Shown: positions 14,643-21,086 of the stretch, one piece after another
Layout of the letters: every line of letters starts with the position of its first letter
Position numbering within the stretch: position 1 is the stretch's first letter
Source of the DNA: a virus
Strand: one strand, 5' to 3'
IMG/VR virus record: IMGVR_UViG_3300025098_000327
Coordinates: 1-21,746 of that record
DNA length: 21,746 nt
Program-made: the position numbers and the translations under genes
The notes under the pieces: generated by a model
The model's database searches: none
Seen by the model: the letters and a program-made list of their open reading frames with translations, nothing else
What the model was told of the DNA's origin: nothing

Positions 14643-15647
14643 TTAGTCAGTTTTTCTACTACGAATCATTGCTAAGATATCTGCCGCATCGGCCTTCGGT
14701 GCATCAGCAGTCGTTTCTGCTGTTGCTGGTGCCGGTGTTGGCGTTGGTGTTGGTGTTTCAGCAACAGGTGTTGTTTCTGCTGGTGCAACTTCTTTAACTT
14801 CTTCTACTTTTGGAGCAGATGGAGTTGAAGTTGTAGGTGCAGAAGTTCCTGCTGGAACATCTAACCCATAAGGTTTATAGTGCTGTCCCCAACGAGTTGG
14901 GTCATACAATTCACCATCAACAGATGCTTCAAACATCTCTGTGATTACTCGCATGTCATCCTCAGTTGGACGTTTTGGCATGAACTCATTCAAGTCATAT
15001 AGACCATGAGTTTCAATTGCTTGACGTTCTTCTTCATTTAGTGAACGTTCTTTACGTGACCAAGATGAAGTTGAATAGTCAGCATACTGACCTTTTTGTG
15101 TTTTAGTAAGACGGAAGTCTGTACCTTGTTCATAATCCGTTGGTAGATTATCCATGTCTGGGTCCATTAGAGCCGCTTTCAATAACTTGAAAATTTGTGG
15201 TCCAATGATAAATCTACGAATTGGATTTTCTGGTTGTTCACCACCGATAGGGTCAGATACAACCAAACCTTGGAAAACGTATGAACGCTTTTTCCAATAT
15301 GTACGACCTAGGTCTTCCATTGCTGGGTCTTTAAACCAAGGACGTATCTCTGCGTGAATTGGGCACGATTCGCCCCACATTTCAACGCAAGGTACTTGAA
15401 CGATTACTCGTTTAGTTTCGTCACCGCCTTTAACACCAGGGAACGGAAGTTTAATAACTTGACGTTCTTTCCAAAAGAATGTGTTAGTGGGGTCTGAGTC
15501 TGGAAGGAATCTCAATACTGATGTATTGTCATTTTCCATATTCCAGAAGGGATAGACTGCATCTGTCCCTCTATTTGAGGAAGAGTTCTCTGATGCTTTG
15601 TTGTCTTGTGCAAGAAGTTTTGCACGGATTTCTGCTAGTGTTGCCAT
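14643..15647 (-). CDS. 32: gp32-like single-stranded DNA-binding protein
   Basis: A 334-residue homologue of T4 gp32 (301 aa). The N-terminus MATLAEIRAKLLAQDN is the basic cooperative-binding segment, and SVLRFLPDSDP begins the core OB fold. Cys87, Cys95 and His98 (PCVEMWGESCPIH) match three of the four T4 zinc ligands (Cys77, Cys87, Cys90); the partner of T4 His64 is not evident. Residues about 268-320 are a Pro/Thr/Ala/Glu-rich linker and the tail is ADILAMIRSRKTD. gp32 coats single-stranded DNA and interacts with recombination proteins. The start ATG 15647 has AGGAG upstream. An unusual repeated leader and two promoters precede it. Confidence 0.94.
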   Translation of the reverse strand: MATLAEIRAKLLAQDNKASENSSSNRGTDAVYPFWNMENDNTSVLRFLPDSDPTNTFFWKERQVIKLPFPGVKGGDETKRVIVQVPCVEMWGESCPIHAEIRPWFKDPAMEDLGRTYWKKRSYVFQGLVVSDPIGGEQPENPIRRFIIGPQIFKLLKAALMDPDMDNLPTDYEQGTDFRLTKTQKGQYADYSTSSWSRKERSLNEEERQAIETHGLYDLNEFMPKRPTEDDMRVITEMFEASVDGELYDPTRWGQHYKPYGLDVPAGTSAPTTSTPSAPKVEEVKEVAPAETTPVAETPTPTPTPAPATAETTADAPKADAADILAMIRSRKTD

Positions 15648-15660
15648 TATATTTCTCCTA

Positions 15661-15702
15661 TATTAGCCTTTATTAGTTTTCTTATTATTAGTTTTTTATT
15701 AG
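15661..15702 (-). promoter_or_regulatory. Repeated CTAATA leader upstream of gp32, candidate autogenous operator
   Basis: The minus-strand leader holds four exact CTAATA copies (plus-strand positions 15697-15702, 15686-15691, 15671-15676, 15661-15666) with start-to-start spacings of 11, 15 and 10 bases, in an unstructured A-rich context ending at the AGGAG site. T4 gp32 represses its own translation by binding an unstructured A/U-rich mRNA region with UUAAA repeats upstream of its start. The layout here is analogous, although the repeat differs. A 6-bp inverted repeat (15710-15715, 15732-15737) lies just upstream and could give a structured element in longer transcripts. Confidence 0.6.
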
Positions 15703-15738
15703 TTTTTATGTATCACAAATATTTCTACTAATGATACT

Positions 15739-15767
15739 ATTATACTTATCTTTTTTCTTAAAGTCAA
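15739..15767 (-). promoter_or_regulatory. Sigma-70-like promoter proximal to gp32
   Basis: Minus strand TTGACT (15762-15767), 17-base spacer, TATAAT (15739-15744). The expected start near 15732 gives a leader of about 85 bases containing the CTAATA repeats. Confidence 0.85.
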
Positions 15768-15804
15768 GCATTAAATCAGTCTTTTTGAATGTTTTTGGAA
15801 GCAT

Positions 15805-15832
15805 AAAAAAAGAGAGTTTTAACACTCTCTTT
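15805..15832 (-). terminator. Rho-independent terminator after the 485-aa gene
   Basis: A 9-bp stem (AAAGAGAGT 15809-15817 with ACTCTCTTT 15824-15832), 6-base loop, then a T-run on the minus strand (15805-15811). It ends transcription coming from the late genes on the right. The predicted start of the distal gp32 promoter lies inside the stem. Confidence 0.9.
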
Positions 15833-15833
15833 G

Positions 15834-15863
15834 ATTATAGCATAGGTTGACAATGAATGTCAA
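15834..15863 (-). promoter_or_regulatory. Distal sigma-70-like promoter for gp32, with inverted repeat at the -35
   Basis: Minus strand TTGACA (15858-15863), 18-base spacer, TATAAT (15834-15839). The -35 box is one arm of an inverted repeat TTGACA-ATGAA-TGTCAA (15847-15863). Transcription would begin near 15827, inside the terminator stem, so RNA from here would lack part of the 5' arm and should escape termination. Confidence 0.72.
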
Positions 15864-15864
15864 G

Positions 15865-15882
15865 TAGAAAATTAATTTTCTA
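15865..15882. repeat. 18-bp perfect palindrome
   Basis: TAGAAAATTAATTTTCTA is a perfect 18-base palindrome. It overlaps the stop codon of the 485-residue gene (15872-15874) and lies one base upstream of the -35 box of the distal gp32 promoter. A dimeric regulator site is one explanation; chance in A+T-rich DNA is another. Confidence 0.6.
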
Positions 15883-17329
15883 TAAGCACTCTGTCTGGGT
15901 CGAATTTTGAGAATGCTTCTTCAAGCATTTCAGATATTTGTACGTCTGCTGATTTTGGCTCTACGGTTTCTACTGATGCTTTTGACATCTTAAGTAGTGT
16001 TCCTGCCACTTGCATATCTTCTTTATCAATACCTCTTGGATTAGAACGAATAGCATCTGCAATATCTGTTAAGAAGAAAGAAATTTCAGCCGCCAAGTCG
16101 TGGCCTTTCTTCTTAGCACCTTTATCTTTTAGTGTGTCTACTGTTACTCTATCAGCAATATCATCAAAAGTCATTGCAATTTTAGAAATCTTCTGTTCAG
16201 CCGCTTCTTCTGGTGTACGAGGTTCAGCAAATTGCTTCTTAATTTTATCGTAATCATATGCTGGATTACTTGGCTCGCCAAATGATATCTTGTTAACTCT
16301 CTCGCCAGTCTTCTTAACTGTCGCTGTCATTATTTCTTTAACTCTTGCAGTTTGATTATCTCTACGATTTTCAAATTCTTCTTCATTTACACGATGAACT
16401 AATGGTAGAATATCTTTTAACGATTCTTCAAATGATGTCTTTGTGAATTTTTGAACGTATGAATCTAATGTTTCTTCTGAAATCTCTGCTTGTGTATTTT
16501 CACCATTAAGAGCAATACCTTCAACAAATTTAGCATAACCTCTAGCACCTTGAATTCTCTGTACTTTTTCTTTGATTGAGTTCATACTGCGTCTAACATT
16601 TAGTACAACTTTACGATTGTTTTCATTTACTAATTGTTGTTTATCTACTATCTTAGTGAACTCTTTTAATTGTGCTAGATTACTAGACAACTCTACAATT
16701 GCTTCGCCTACCATATCATGTGTTTCACCACCTGATGCGATATGTCTTGCCATTGCTCTTGCACCATTCAAGTGAATAAATGGATATTTGAAACGTTCGC
16801 CTTCTCCAGTCTCAACGAAGATTGCTGAGATATTACGTGAACGAGAACCACGAGATTCTTCGTTTACTGGCGCACGATGTTTTAATATTAGACGTACGTT
16901 TTCTAATGTTTGACGGCTAGTACGTGATGACCCAGACAATGGGCCCATGCCTTCATTGAATAAGTCATTCATGGTATTCTCCTTGTTTTGTTTAACCTTA
17001 TATGCATAGTTCTTAGGTTCAATATGTTTTCCAAATGAACGAATATCGAAATCTAGCATATTGGTACGTGCTAAGGACTTCAGTTGATTCATCATACTAT
17101 TAATTTCTGGATTATCTATAGCAACGTCTTCGCCGATATGAAACTTTAGTTCATTGGTGTTCCCATCAATATGAACCATCATGTTTGGCTCTTTAACGTA
17201 AAAGAATCTTGCTTCATCTGGTGTCGCTACACTCTTGCCGCTATTAGCATCGAACATTCTCATCTTGTGTCCACTGCCCTGCATCAACTTCATAGTCTTA
17301 TTTGCGATATCGTTTAAATTTACTGCCAT
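15872..17329 (-). CDS. Conserved late phage protein of unknown function (485 aa)
   Basis: The start is ATG 17329. I do not recognise a domain. The first 110 residues are alpha/beta (FYVKEPNMMVHIDGNTNELKF...), including the ordered block DFDIRSFGKHIEPKNYAYKV. A Met/Gly/Ser-rich joint (MNDLFNEGMGPLSGSSRTSR, near 119-138) follows, then a long mainly helical region with basic patches (SRGSRSRNISAIFVE) and repeated coiled-coil stretches to the C-terminus. A GATAAATAC late promoter precedes it and overlaps the terminase stop, and a strong terminator follows. Late expression next to gp17 suggests a virion, assembly or packaging role, but that is inference. There is no signal peptide or membrane helix. 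Confidence 0.88.
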   Translation of the reverse strand: MAVNLNDIANKTMKLMQGSGHKMRMFDANSGKSVATPDEARFFYVKEPNMMVHIDGNTNELKFHIGEDVAIDNPEINSMMNQLKSLARTNMLDFDIRSFGKHIEPKNYAYKVKQNKENTMNDLFNEGMGPLSGSSRTSRQTLENVRLILKHRAPVNEESRGSRSRNISAIFVETGEGERFKYPFIHLNGARAMARHIASGGETHDMVGEAIVELSSNLAQLKEFTKIVDKQQLVNENNRKVVLNVRRSMNSIKEKVQRIQGARGYAKFVEGIALNGENTQAEISEETLDSYVQKFTKTSFEESLKDILPLVHRVNEEEFENRRDNQTARVKEIMTATVKKTGERVNKISFGEPSNPAYDYDKIKKQFAEPRTPEEAAEQKISKIAMTFDDIADRVTVDTLKDKGAKKKGHDLAAEISFFLTDIADAIRSNPRGIDKEDMQVAGTLLKMSKASVETVEPKSADVQISEMLEEAFSKFDPDRVLIEN

Positions 17330-17354
17330 AATTATATTTCCGAACTTGTTTTAT

Positions 17355-17363
17355 GTATTTATC
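17355..17363 (-). promoter_or_regulatory. Late promoter (GATAAATAC) for the 485-aa gene
   Basis: Minus strand GATAAATAC, matching the T4-like late core TATAAATA and the NATAAATA form known from cyanophages. It overlaps the gp17 stop codon and lies 25 bases before the downstream ATG. Confidence 0.75.
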
Positions 17364-18924
17364 AAAATATCACAGGAAGTGGCTCTGAATAATCACTATC
17401 TGCATCGTCTAGTCTCTCACCAAGCATTTCTTCATATCCTTCTTCAAATCTTGATATAAACTGTATTTGTCTCACACATAATAGGGTTGCTGACACTAAA
17501 TCATCTGTTTCTCCAGATTTTGCCTCATAACTTTTACCTTTTGCTATAAATGTTTTCAATTCTCTTATTAAGTTTTTACTCATAGGAATCATTTTATCAC
17601 TTTCAATCCAAGATTTCATTTTCATACAGGCTGTGATTTTTGTCTTATAAGTTGTAGTAAATCCTTTTCTGGAAACCCTCTGTCTACCTTTTTTCTTCGG
17701 CTCGTGCAAGAATGTTCCAGGAAATCTATCTTCTTCCATTTCTTCAATGACTATAAGAGCGGCTTCTCCTAATGAGTTGTTCTCTACTGACCAATATAAA
17801 TCTGGTTGAGTATTTCCTAGTTCTGTCATCTCATCTTTAATAATAGTGAGAACTGTATGCATTGTCTGTACTTGTCCTCTCACATCTGTTCTATTATTTT
17901 GCCATTCTGCAACTTGTGTGAGTTCTGGTAATGCCCAAACTTGAATAGCGGCATTGTCGCCACCTGTTCCCATGGATGGGTCGAGTCCAACAACATAAGT
18001 AGAATCTTTATTAATATCTTCAAACCAACGAATTTGTCCTGTACGCAATTTTGGTTCAACACCTTTAATCCCCGACAACTTCAAACTATTTACTAGAGTT
18101 TCATCGTAGGCAATAAACTGACATTCATGTTCTCTTAAGAAACGTTCTTTACCAACACGTGCTTCTTCTTCAACTGACCATTGTTTATCTCTGTCTGGAT
18201 GTTGATGCCATAATGCTTTGTACGGTTTAAAACCATTTATACCCACATCTGTTTCGTTTCCATAATCATCTAATTGCTTATTAGCACCTGACCAGATGAT
18301 TGCGAATTGGTCATCATCTAAGTTTGGTGTTGAAGTGATAATTGCTTTACCACCCGTTGCTAATGTTGGAGATATAGAAGTCCAAAACTCTTTCGCAATT
18401 GTTGGTCGCACAAACGCAAACTCATCTGCGTATAGTAGTGAGATTGAAAGACCACGACCAGTATTTTCTGTTGTTGCTTGAGCAATGATACGAGAGCCAT
18501 TATCAAATTCAATACTACCTTTGTTATAGTTTGTTACACCTGCACGAATGAAATCTGGACACATCTCATATGCATATCTAATTCTGTGCATAATCTCTTG
18601 GGCACCAGAATATTTGTGTGCCGCAATCAGAACTGTTTGGTCTGGATTGAACATTGCATACCATAACAGATAACCAGCCGCAGTTGTTGATTTACCCATC
18701 TGTCTGCCCAACATAGATATAGAAAATCTATAATTATGATAAGACTTTGCCAAATCATGTTGATATGGATATGCCGCATATAGTATTTGCCCTTGTGTTG
18801 GATGCTGAATCCAGAAATACTGGTTCAAAAAATAGAACGGGTCTGACATACACTTGCTAAATTCTAACAATTGTGTATTACTAAATTGGGTTTTTTGATA
18901 TGGTTTTTTAGTTAAATCTGCCAT
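17362..18924 (-). CDS. 17: Large terminase subunit (gp17-like), ATPase and nuclease
   Basis: A 520-residue DNA-packaging motor subunit, shorter than T4 gp17 (610). Walker A is GRQMGKST (73-80), Walker B SLLYADE (162-168), the coupling motif STPN is near 198-201, and the RNase H-like nuclease begins with VVGLDPSMG, where Asp315 is the expected catalytic residue; Glu381 (SVENNS) and the ETDD near the C-terminus fit the other two metal ligands. It cuts the replicated DNA concatemer and pumps it into the prohead with gp16 as partner. The start ATG 18924 lacks a good ribosome binding site. A late promoter (18955-18963) lies upstream. Confidence 0.95.
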   Translation of the reverse strand: MADLTKKPYQKTQFSNTQLLEFSKCMSDPFYFLNQYFWIQHPTQGQILYAAYPYQHDLAKSYHNYRFSISMLGRQMGKSTTAAGYLLWYAMFNPDQTVLIAAHKYSGAQEIMHRIRYAYEMCPDFIRAGVTNYNKGSIEFDNGSRIIAQATTENTGRGLSISLLYADEFAFVRPTIAKEFWTSISPTLATGGKAIITSTPNLDDDQFAIIWSGANKQLDDYGNETDVGINGFKPYKALWHQHPDRDKQWSVEEEARVGKERFLREHECQFIAYDETLVNSLKLSGIKGVEPKLRTGQIRWFEDINKDSTYVVGLDPSMGTGGDNAAIQVWALPELTQVAEWQNNRTDVRGQVQTMHTVLTIIKDEMTELGNTQPDLYWSVENNSLGEAALIVIEEMEEDRFPGTFLHEPKKKGRQRVSRKGFTTTYKTKITACMKMKSWIESDKMIPMSKNLIRELKTFIAKGKSYEAKSGETDDLVSATLLCVRQIQFISRFEEGYEEMLGERLDDADSDYSEPLPVIF

Positions 18925-18931
18925 GTGTCAT
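18908..18931 (-). other. Possible 7-codon upstream ORF overlapping the gp17 start
   Basis: An ATG at 18931, seven bases before the gp17 ATG and in a different frame, encodes MTHGRFN and stops inside gp17. A GAG lies 6 bases before it, while gp17 itself has no better site. It could couple or limit terminase translation, or be irrelevant. Confidence 0.3.
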
Positions 18932-18954
18932 TATATACTCAGTTAATTATAGTA

Positions 18955-18963
18955 GTATTTATC
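18955..18963 (-). promoter_or_regulatory. Late promoter (GATAAATAC) for gp17
   Basis: Minus strand GATAAATACTA, 30 bases before the gp17 ATG. It is one half of a divergent pair with the plus-strand copy at 18995-19003, which has the same eleven bases. Confidence 0.8.
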
Positions 18964-18994
18964 ATTCATTAGAACTTAATAAACCTGTGTATGT

Positions 18995-19003
18995 GATAAA
19001 TAC
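18995..19003 (+). promoter_or_regulatory. Late promoter (GATAAATAC) for the plus-strand gene
   Basis: Plus strand GATAAATACTA, 52 bases before the ATG at 19056. It faces away from the gp17 promoter with 31 bases between the two cores. Confidence 0.78.
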
Positions 19004-19006
19004 TAT

Positions 19007-19036
19007 TGATGATTGAAGATTCCCACTTCAACATCA
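19007..19036 (+). other. Leader hairpin before the plus-strand gene
   Basis: TTGAAG (19013-19018) pairs with CTTCAA (19026-19031) around a 7-base loop. After a one-base bulge, GATG pairs with CATC, giving an 11-bp imperfect stem with one more A-T pair. It would form at the 5' end of the late transcript and could protect the mRNA. No T-run follows, so it is not a terminator. Confidence 0.55.
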
Positions 19037-19055
19037 TTCATATGGGAGAAATAAA

Positions 19056-19349
19056 ATGGCAAGATATAGAGGTTTAAGAGCAGTTGCTGGAATGTCGAAG
19101 ATTAAAGTCAGACGTACAATCGATTTAAGAGAAATGGCTGATTTTGGTGCGATTACATCTAGTGGCGATGATTTACCAACTAGAGGTGCTGGACATAGTT
19201 CAACAACGGGTGGTTCAACTGGAAGAACTCGTGGTTATACTGCGTTAGGTGAACTTACTGGACCAGTTGTTGATACTCAAAACTTTGGTTCAATTACTGA
19301 TACTGCGTCAAGTACTGTTAGAAATAACGATGGAACTTATGCATACTAA
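19056..19349 (+). CDS. Gly/Thr-rich probable structural protein (97 aa), only plus-strand gene
   Basis: The start ATG 19056 has GGGAG eight bases upstream and a late promoter before it. The N-terminus is basic (ARYRGLRAVAGMSKIKVRR) and the remainder is a Gly/Ser/Thr-rich low-complexity chain. Two copies of a short motif, DFGAIT (29-34) and NFGSIT (76-81), recall the DYGSI-type repeats I remember from structural proteins of marine T4-like phages. That and late expression suggest a virion component, perhaps a fibre or surface decoration, but no domain is recognised. A terminator follows 31 bases after the stop. Confidence 0.85.
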   Translation: MARYRGLRAVAGMSKIKVRRTIDLREMADFGAITSSGDDLPTRGAGHSSTTGGSTGRTRGYTALGELTGPVVDTQNFGSITDTASSTVRNNDGTYAY

Positions 19350-19380
19350 TTGATAATCAACTCTAAAATGTAAGAATTAG

Positions 19381-19406
19381 AAAGCCCGGCTTTATGTCGG
19401 GTTTTT
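19381..19406 (+). terminator. Rho-independent terminator after the plus-strand gene
   Basis: CCCGGC pairs with GTCGGG around TTTAT (one G-U pair), flanked by AAAG before and TTTTTT after, so the stem can be lengthened by A-U pairs. It stands between the 97-residue gene and the tRNA promoter. Confidence 0.85.
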
Positions 19407-19408
19407 TA

Positions 19409-19436
19409 TTGACAAATTTCCAAGATAATGTATACT
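19409..19436 (+). promoter_or_regulatory. Sigma-70-like promoter for the tRNA
   Basis: TTGACA (19409-19414), 16-base spacer, TATACT (19431-19436), ending 8 bases before the first tRNA base. The tRNA can thus be made by host-type sigma-70 polymerase early in infection, independent of the late genes around it. Confidence 0.87.
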
Positions 19437-19444
19437 ATTAACAA

Positions 19445-19521
19445 CTGCCCGTAGTTCAGTTGGATAGAACATTGGTTTGCGGAACCAAAGGTCACAAGTT
19501 CGAATCTTGTCGGGCAGGCCA
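19445..19521 (+). tRNA. tRNA-Arg, anticodon GCG, with encoded CCA
   Basis: A 77-base cloverleaf. Acceptor CTGCCCG pairs perfectly with CGGGCAG, D stem GTTC/GAAC with an Arg-typical A in the D loop, anticodon stem TTGGT/ACCAA with loop TTGCGGA (anticodon GCG at 19479-19481), T stem ACAAG/CTTGT with loop TTCGAAT, discriminator G and CCA. It reads CGC and, by wobble, CGU. Bacterial arginine tRNAs for this box normally carry ACG (inosine), so GCG is unusual. Confidence 0.95.
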
Positions 19522-19529
19522 AAAACAAA

Positions 19530-19551
19530 AAAGTCTCACTAAGGAGACTTT
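19530..19551 (-). terminator. Convergent terminator between tRNA and the acidic Cys-rich gene
   Basis: A perfect 8-bp stem AAAGTCTC/GAGACTTT with a 6-base loop. On the minus strand it is followed by TTTTTTG and more T, making it a strong terminator for the gp16 to 19577 unit. On the plus strand it is followed by ATTTGTT, so it may also stop tRNA transcription. Confidence 0.88.
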
Positions 19552-19576
19552 ATTTGTTCGCAATGGAGGAATGCTT

Positions 19577-20524
19577 TTAATTTTGATAATTTATTAAATC
19601 TTTAAGTCTGTCTATGTCTGCTGATTCATCGAAGTCTTCCTGATACTCGAGGCCAAGTCTGTCTTCGAGTCTATAAAAGGCACCATTCCACTGTTCAGCA
19701 AAATTATCTCTTATATACAACTCATCTTCGTTTTCTGGATAATACGGTGCGGCATTGGAAGCATTTTTATCTGTATTTGCTCTTCTTTTCGCTTGAAGTT
19801 CTGTTTGTTTAGAATATGCTTCTAAGTCATTATACACCTTAGCGACTTCTGGAGGCACTGGTGAACCTTCCTTAGTAAATACTTCATCTATAGTAAGTTT
19901 CATATGACTTAGCCAGTCATCCGCGGTATATGGACTGCCGAACATCATAAAGATGTCACTGCCAGGAGAATAAACATCATACTGTGTATTAACTAAATGT
20001 TGAAGTTTTTTAATTGTTCCGGCTGTCAATGATTTGTCTTCGTCTACACGTTCTTCATTAACTGATTCATTACAACCGCAATCGCAATCTGAATCGCAAT
20101 CGCAATCTGAACCGTGACCACAGTCACAGTCTTCTTTTAATTCTTCTTCTTTCAATTCGTCAGTTTCTTCTACTTTTTCTTCCGCAGTTTCTTCTACTTT
20201 ATCTTCTGGAAATTCTTTCATCATCGCTTCGTAAATTTCGTTTTCGTCTAATGAATACTCTAATGGGTTATCACCAAGAGTTGGTTGAATTGATTTCTTT
20301 TGTTTATTGATGCTTTCTGGAGATTTCTTAGAATAATCATCTAAGTCCAGTTCGTCATTTGCTTCAGTAGGCTCATAAACTTCTGCTTCTACTTCTTCAG
20401 TTACTTCTTCTTCAGCAACTGGTTGTGCGTCTTTAAGGCCTGCTAGTTTCATCAATCTGATGATATCTTCTGGATTTTCTGTAACAGTTTCCTCTGATGT
20501 TGTTAAGGTATATTTCTTAGTCAT
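19577..20524 (-). CDS. Acidic phage protein with Cys/Asp-rich cluster (315 aa)
   Basis: The ATG at 20524 (MTKKYTLTT) is chosen because AGGAG lies 6 bases before it; the ATG two codons upstream directly abuts the AGGAG. The region IIRLMKLAGL (21-30) is a short helix seen in other marine phage proteins, as I recall. Residues 38-132 are very acidic. Residues 133-151 hold seven Cys and one His in alternating Cys-Asp order (DCDCGHGSDCDCDSDCDCGC), which looks metal-binding. The C-terminal third (160-315) is a folded alpha-helical region rich in aromatics (DDWLSHMKL, YRLEDRLGLEYQED). Late co-transcription with gp16 and a putative internal protein suggests a virion or assembly role. No family is identified. 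Confidence 0.85.
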   Translation of the reverse strand: MTKKYTLTTSEETVTENPEDIIRLMKLAGLKDAQPVAEEEVTEEVEAEVYEPTEANDELDLDDYSKKSPESINKQKKSIQPTLGDNPLEYSLDENEIYEAMMKEFPEDKVEETAEEKVEETDELKEEELKEDCDCGHGSDCDCDSDCDCGCNESVNEERVDEDKSLTAGTIKKLQHLVNTQYDVYSPGSDIFMMFGSPYTADDWLSHMKLTIDEVFTKEGSPVPPEVAKVYNDLEAYSKQTELQAKRRANTDKNASNAAPYYPENEDELYIRDNFAEQWNGAFYRLEDRLGLEYQEDFDESADIDRLKDLINYQN

Positions 20525-21086
20525 TTTCATCTCCTGTTATGACAGATGGAGTAGATTTCTCATCTTTTGACATTTGTTCTGGTGCAGGGTCAGATTTTGG
20601 CGTTACGCTCAATTCGTTCTCTACAACATCATGTTCTTTTTTCTCTAAATCATTTAAAAACTTATCTACAAAAGTTTTACCATATGTCTTGCCATCGTCT
20701 GATGTCTCATCGTAATCTGATGCCAATAATGCCTCTTTGTCTTCATCAACAACTTCTTCTTCTGGTTCCCATCCTTCTGGATGAATAACCACATGCATAA
20801 GTGGTAAACTTAGTAAATCGCTTAATTGTTGTTGTAGAATATCTGATGACAGAGGATAACCAGTAACGATATCAATCTTTGATACTTTTGAATTCTCGAC
20901 ATCTTTAAAAAACATTGGATTCTTAGTGATAGGCGTAGTCGATGTTTTTGACATCGATTTAAGGTCATATTTAGACAAGAATGTCTCAATACGATTCTCT
21001 TGTGCTTCATCTAAGTCACAACAGAATCTCAATGTGAATTTGTGTTCTTTTGTTGACTCCGTTAGGTATTGTTTAAATGTTTTCAT
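20517..21086 (-). CDS. Putative internal head protein with capsid-targeting sequence (189 aa)
   Basis: The first ten residues MKTFKQYLTE, followed by Ser, closely resemble the T4 capsid-targeting sequence MKTYQEFIAE/A of internal proteins such as IPIII. The end Leu-Thr-Glu fits the gp21 prohead-protease rule (Leu or Ile, any residue, Glu, then cut). The next 90 residues form an alpha/beta domain (HKFTLRFCCDLDEAQENRIE, SKIDIVTGYPLSS), and the rest is acidic and disordered with a second LPLMHVVIHPEGW strand. If the parallel holds, the protein is packaged, trimmed and delivered with the DNA. It is late (promoter at 21127-21135) and overlaps the next gene by 8 bases. The function of the body is unknown. 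Confidence 0.85.
   Translation of the reverse strand: MKTFKQYLTESTKEHKFTLRFCCDLDEAQENRIETFLSKYDLKSMSKTSTTPITKNPMFFKDVENSKVSKIDIVTGYPLSSDILQQQLSDLLSLPLMHVVIHPEGWEPEEEVVDEDKEALLASDYDETSDDGKTYGKTFVDKFLNDLEKKEHDVVENELSVTPKSDPAPEQMSKDEKSTPSVITGDEND

Noticed and set aside
18932-18954. TATAAT on the minus strand before gp17 as a sigma-70 promoter
   Set aside because: There is no acceptable -35 hexamer 16-18 bases upstream; the GATAAATAC late motif explains the start better.
19445-19521. tRNA as an integration attachment site
   Set aside because: No integrase is present, the gene content is that of a lytic T4-like phage, and no partial tRNA repeat is seen in the window.
20060-20130. Short direct repeats (tcgcaatc-type) as a possible CRISPR or other array
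   Set aside because: They encode the Cys-Asp cluster of a protein in frame, are far too short and have no spacers.
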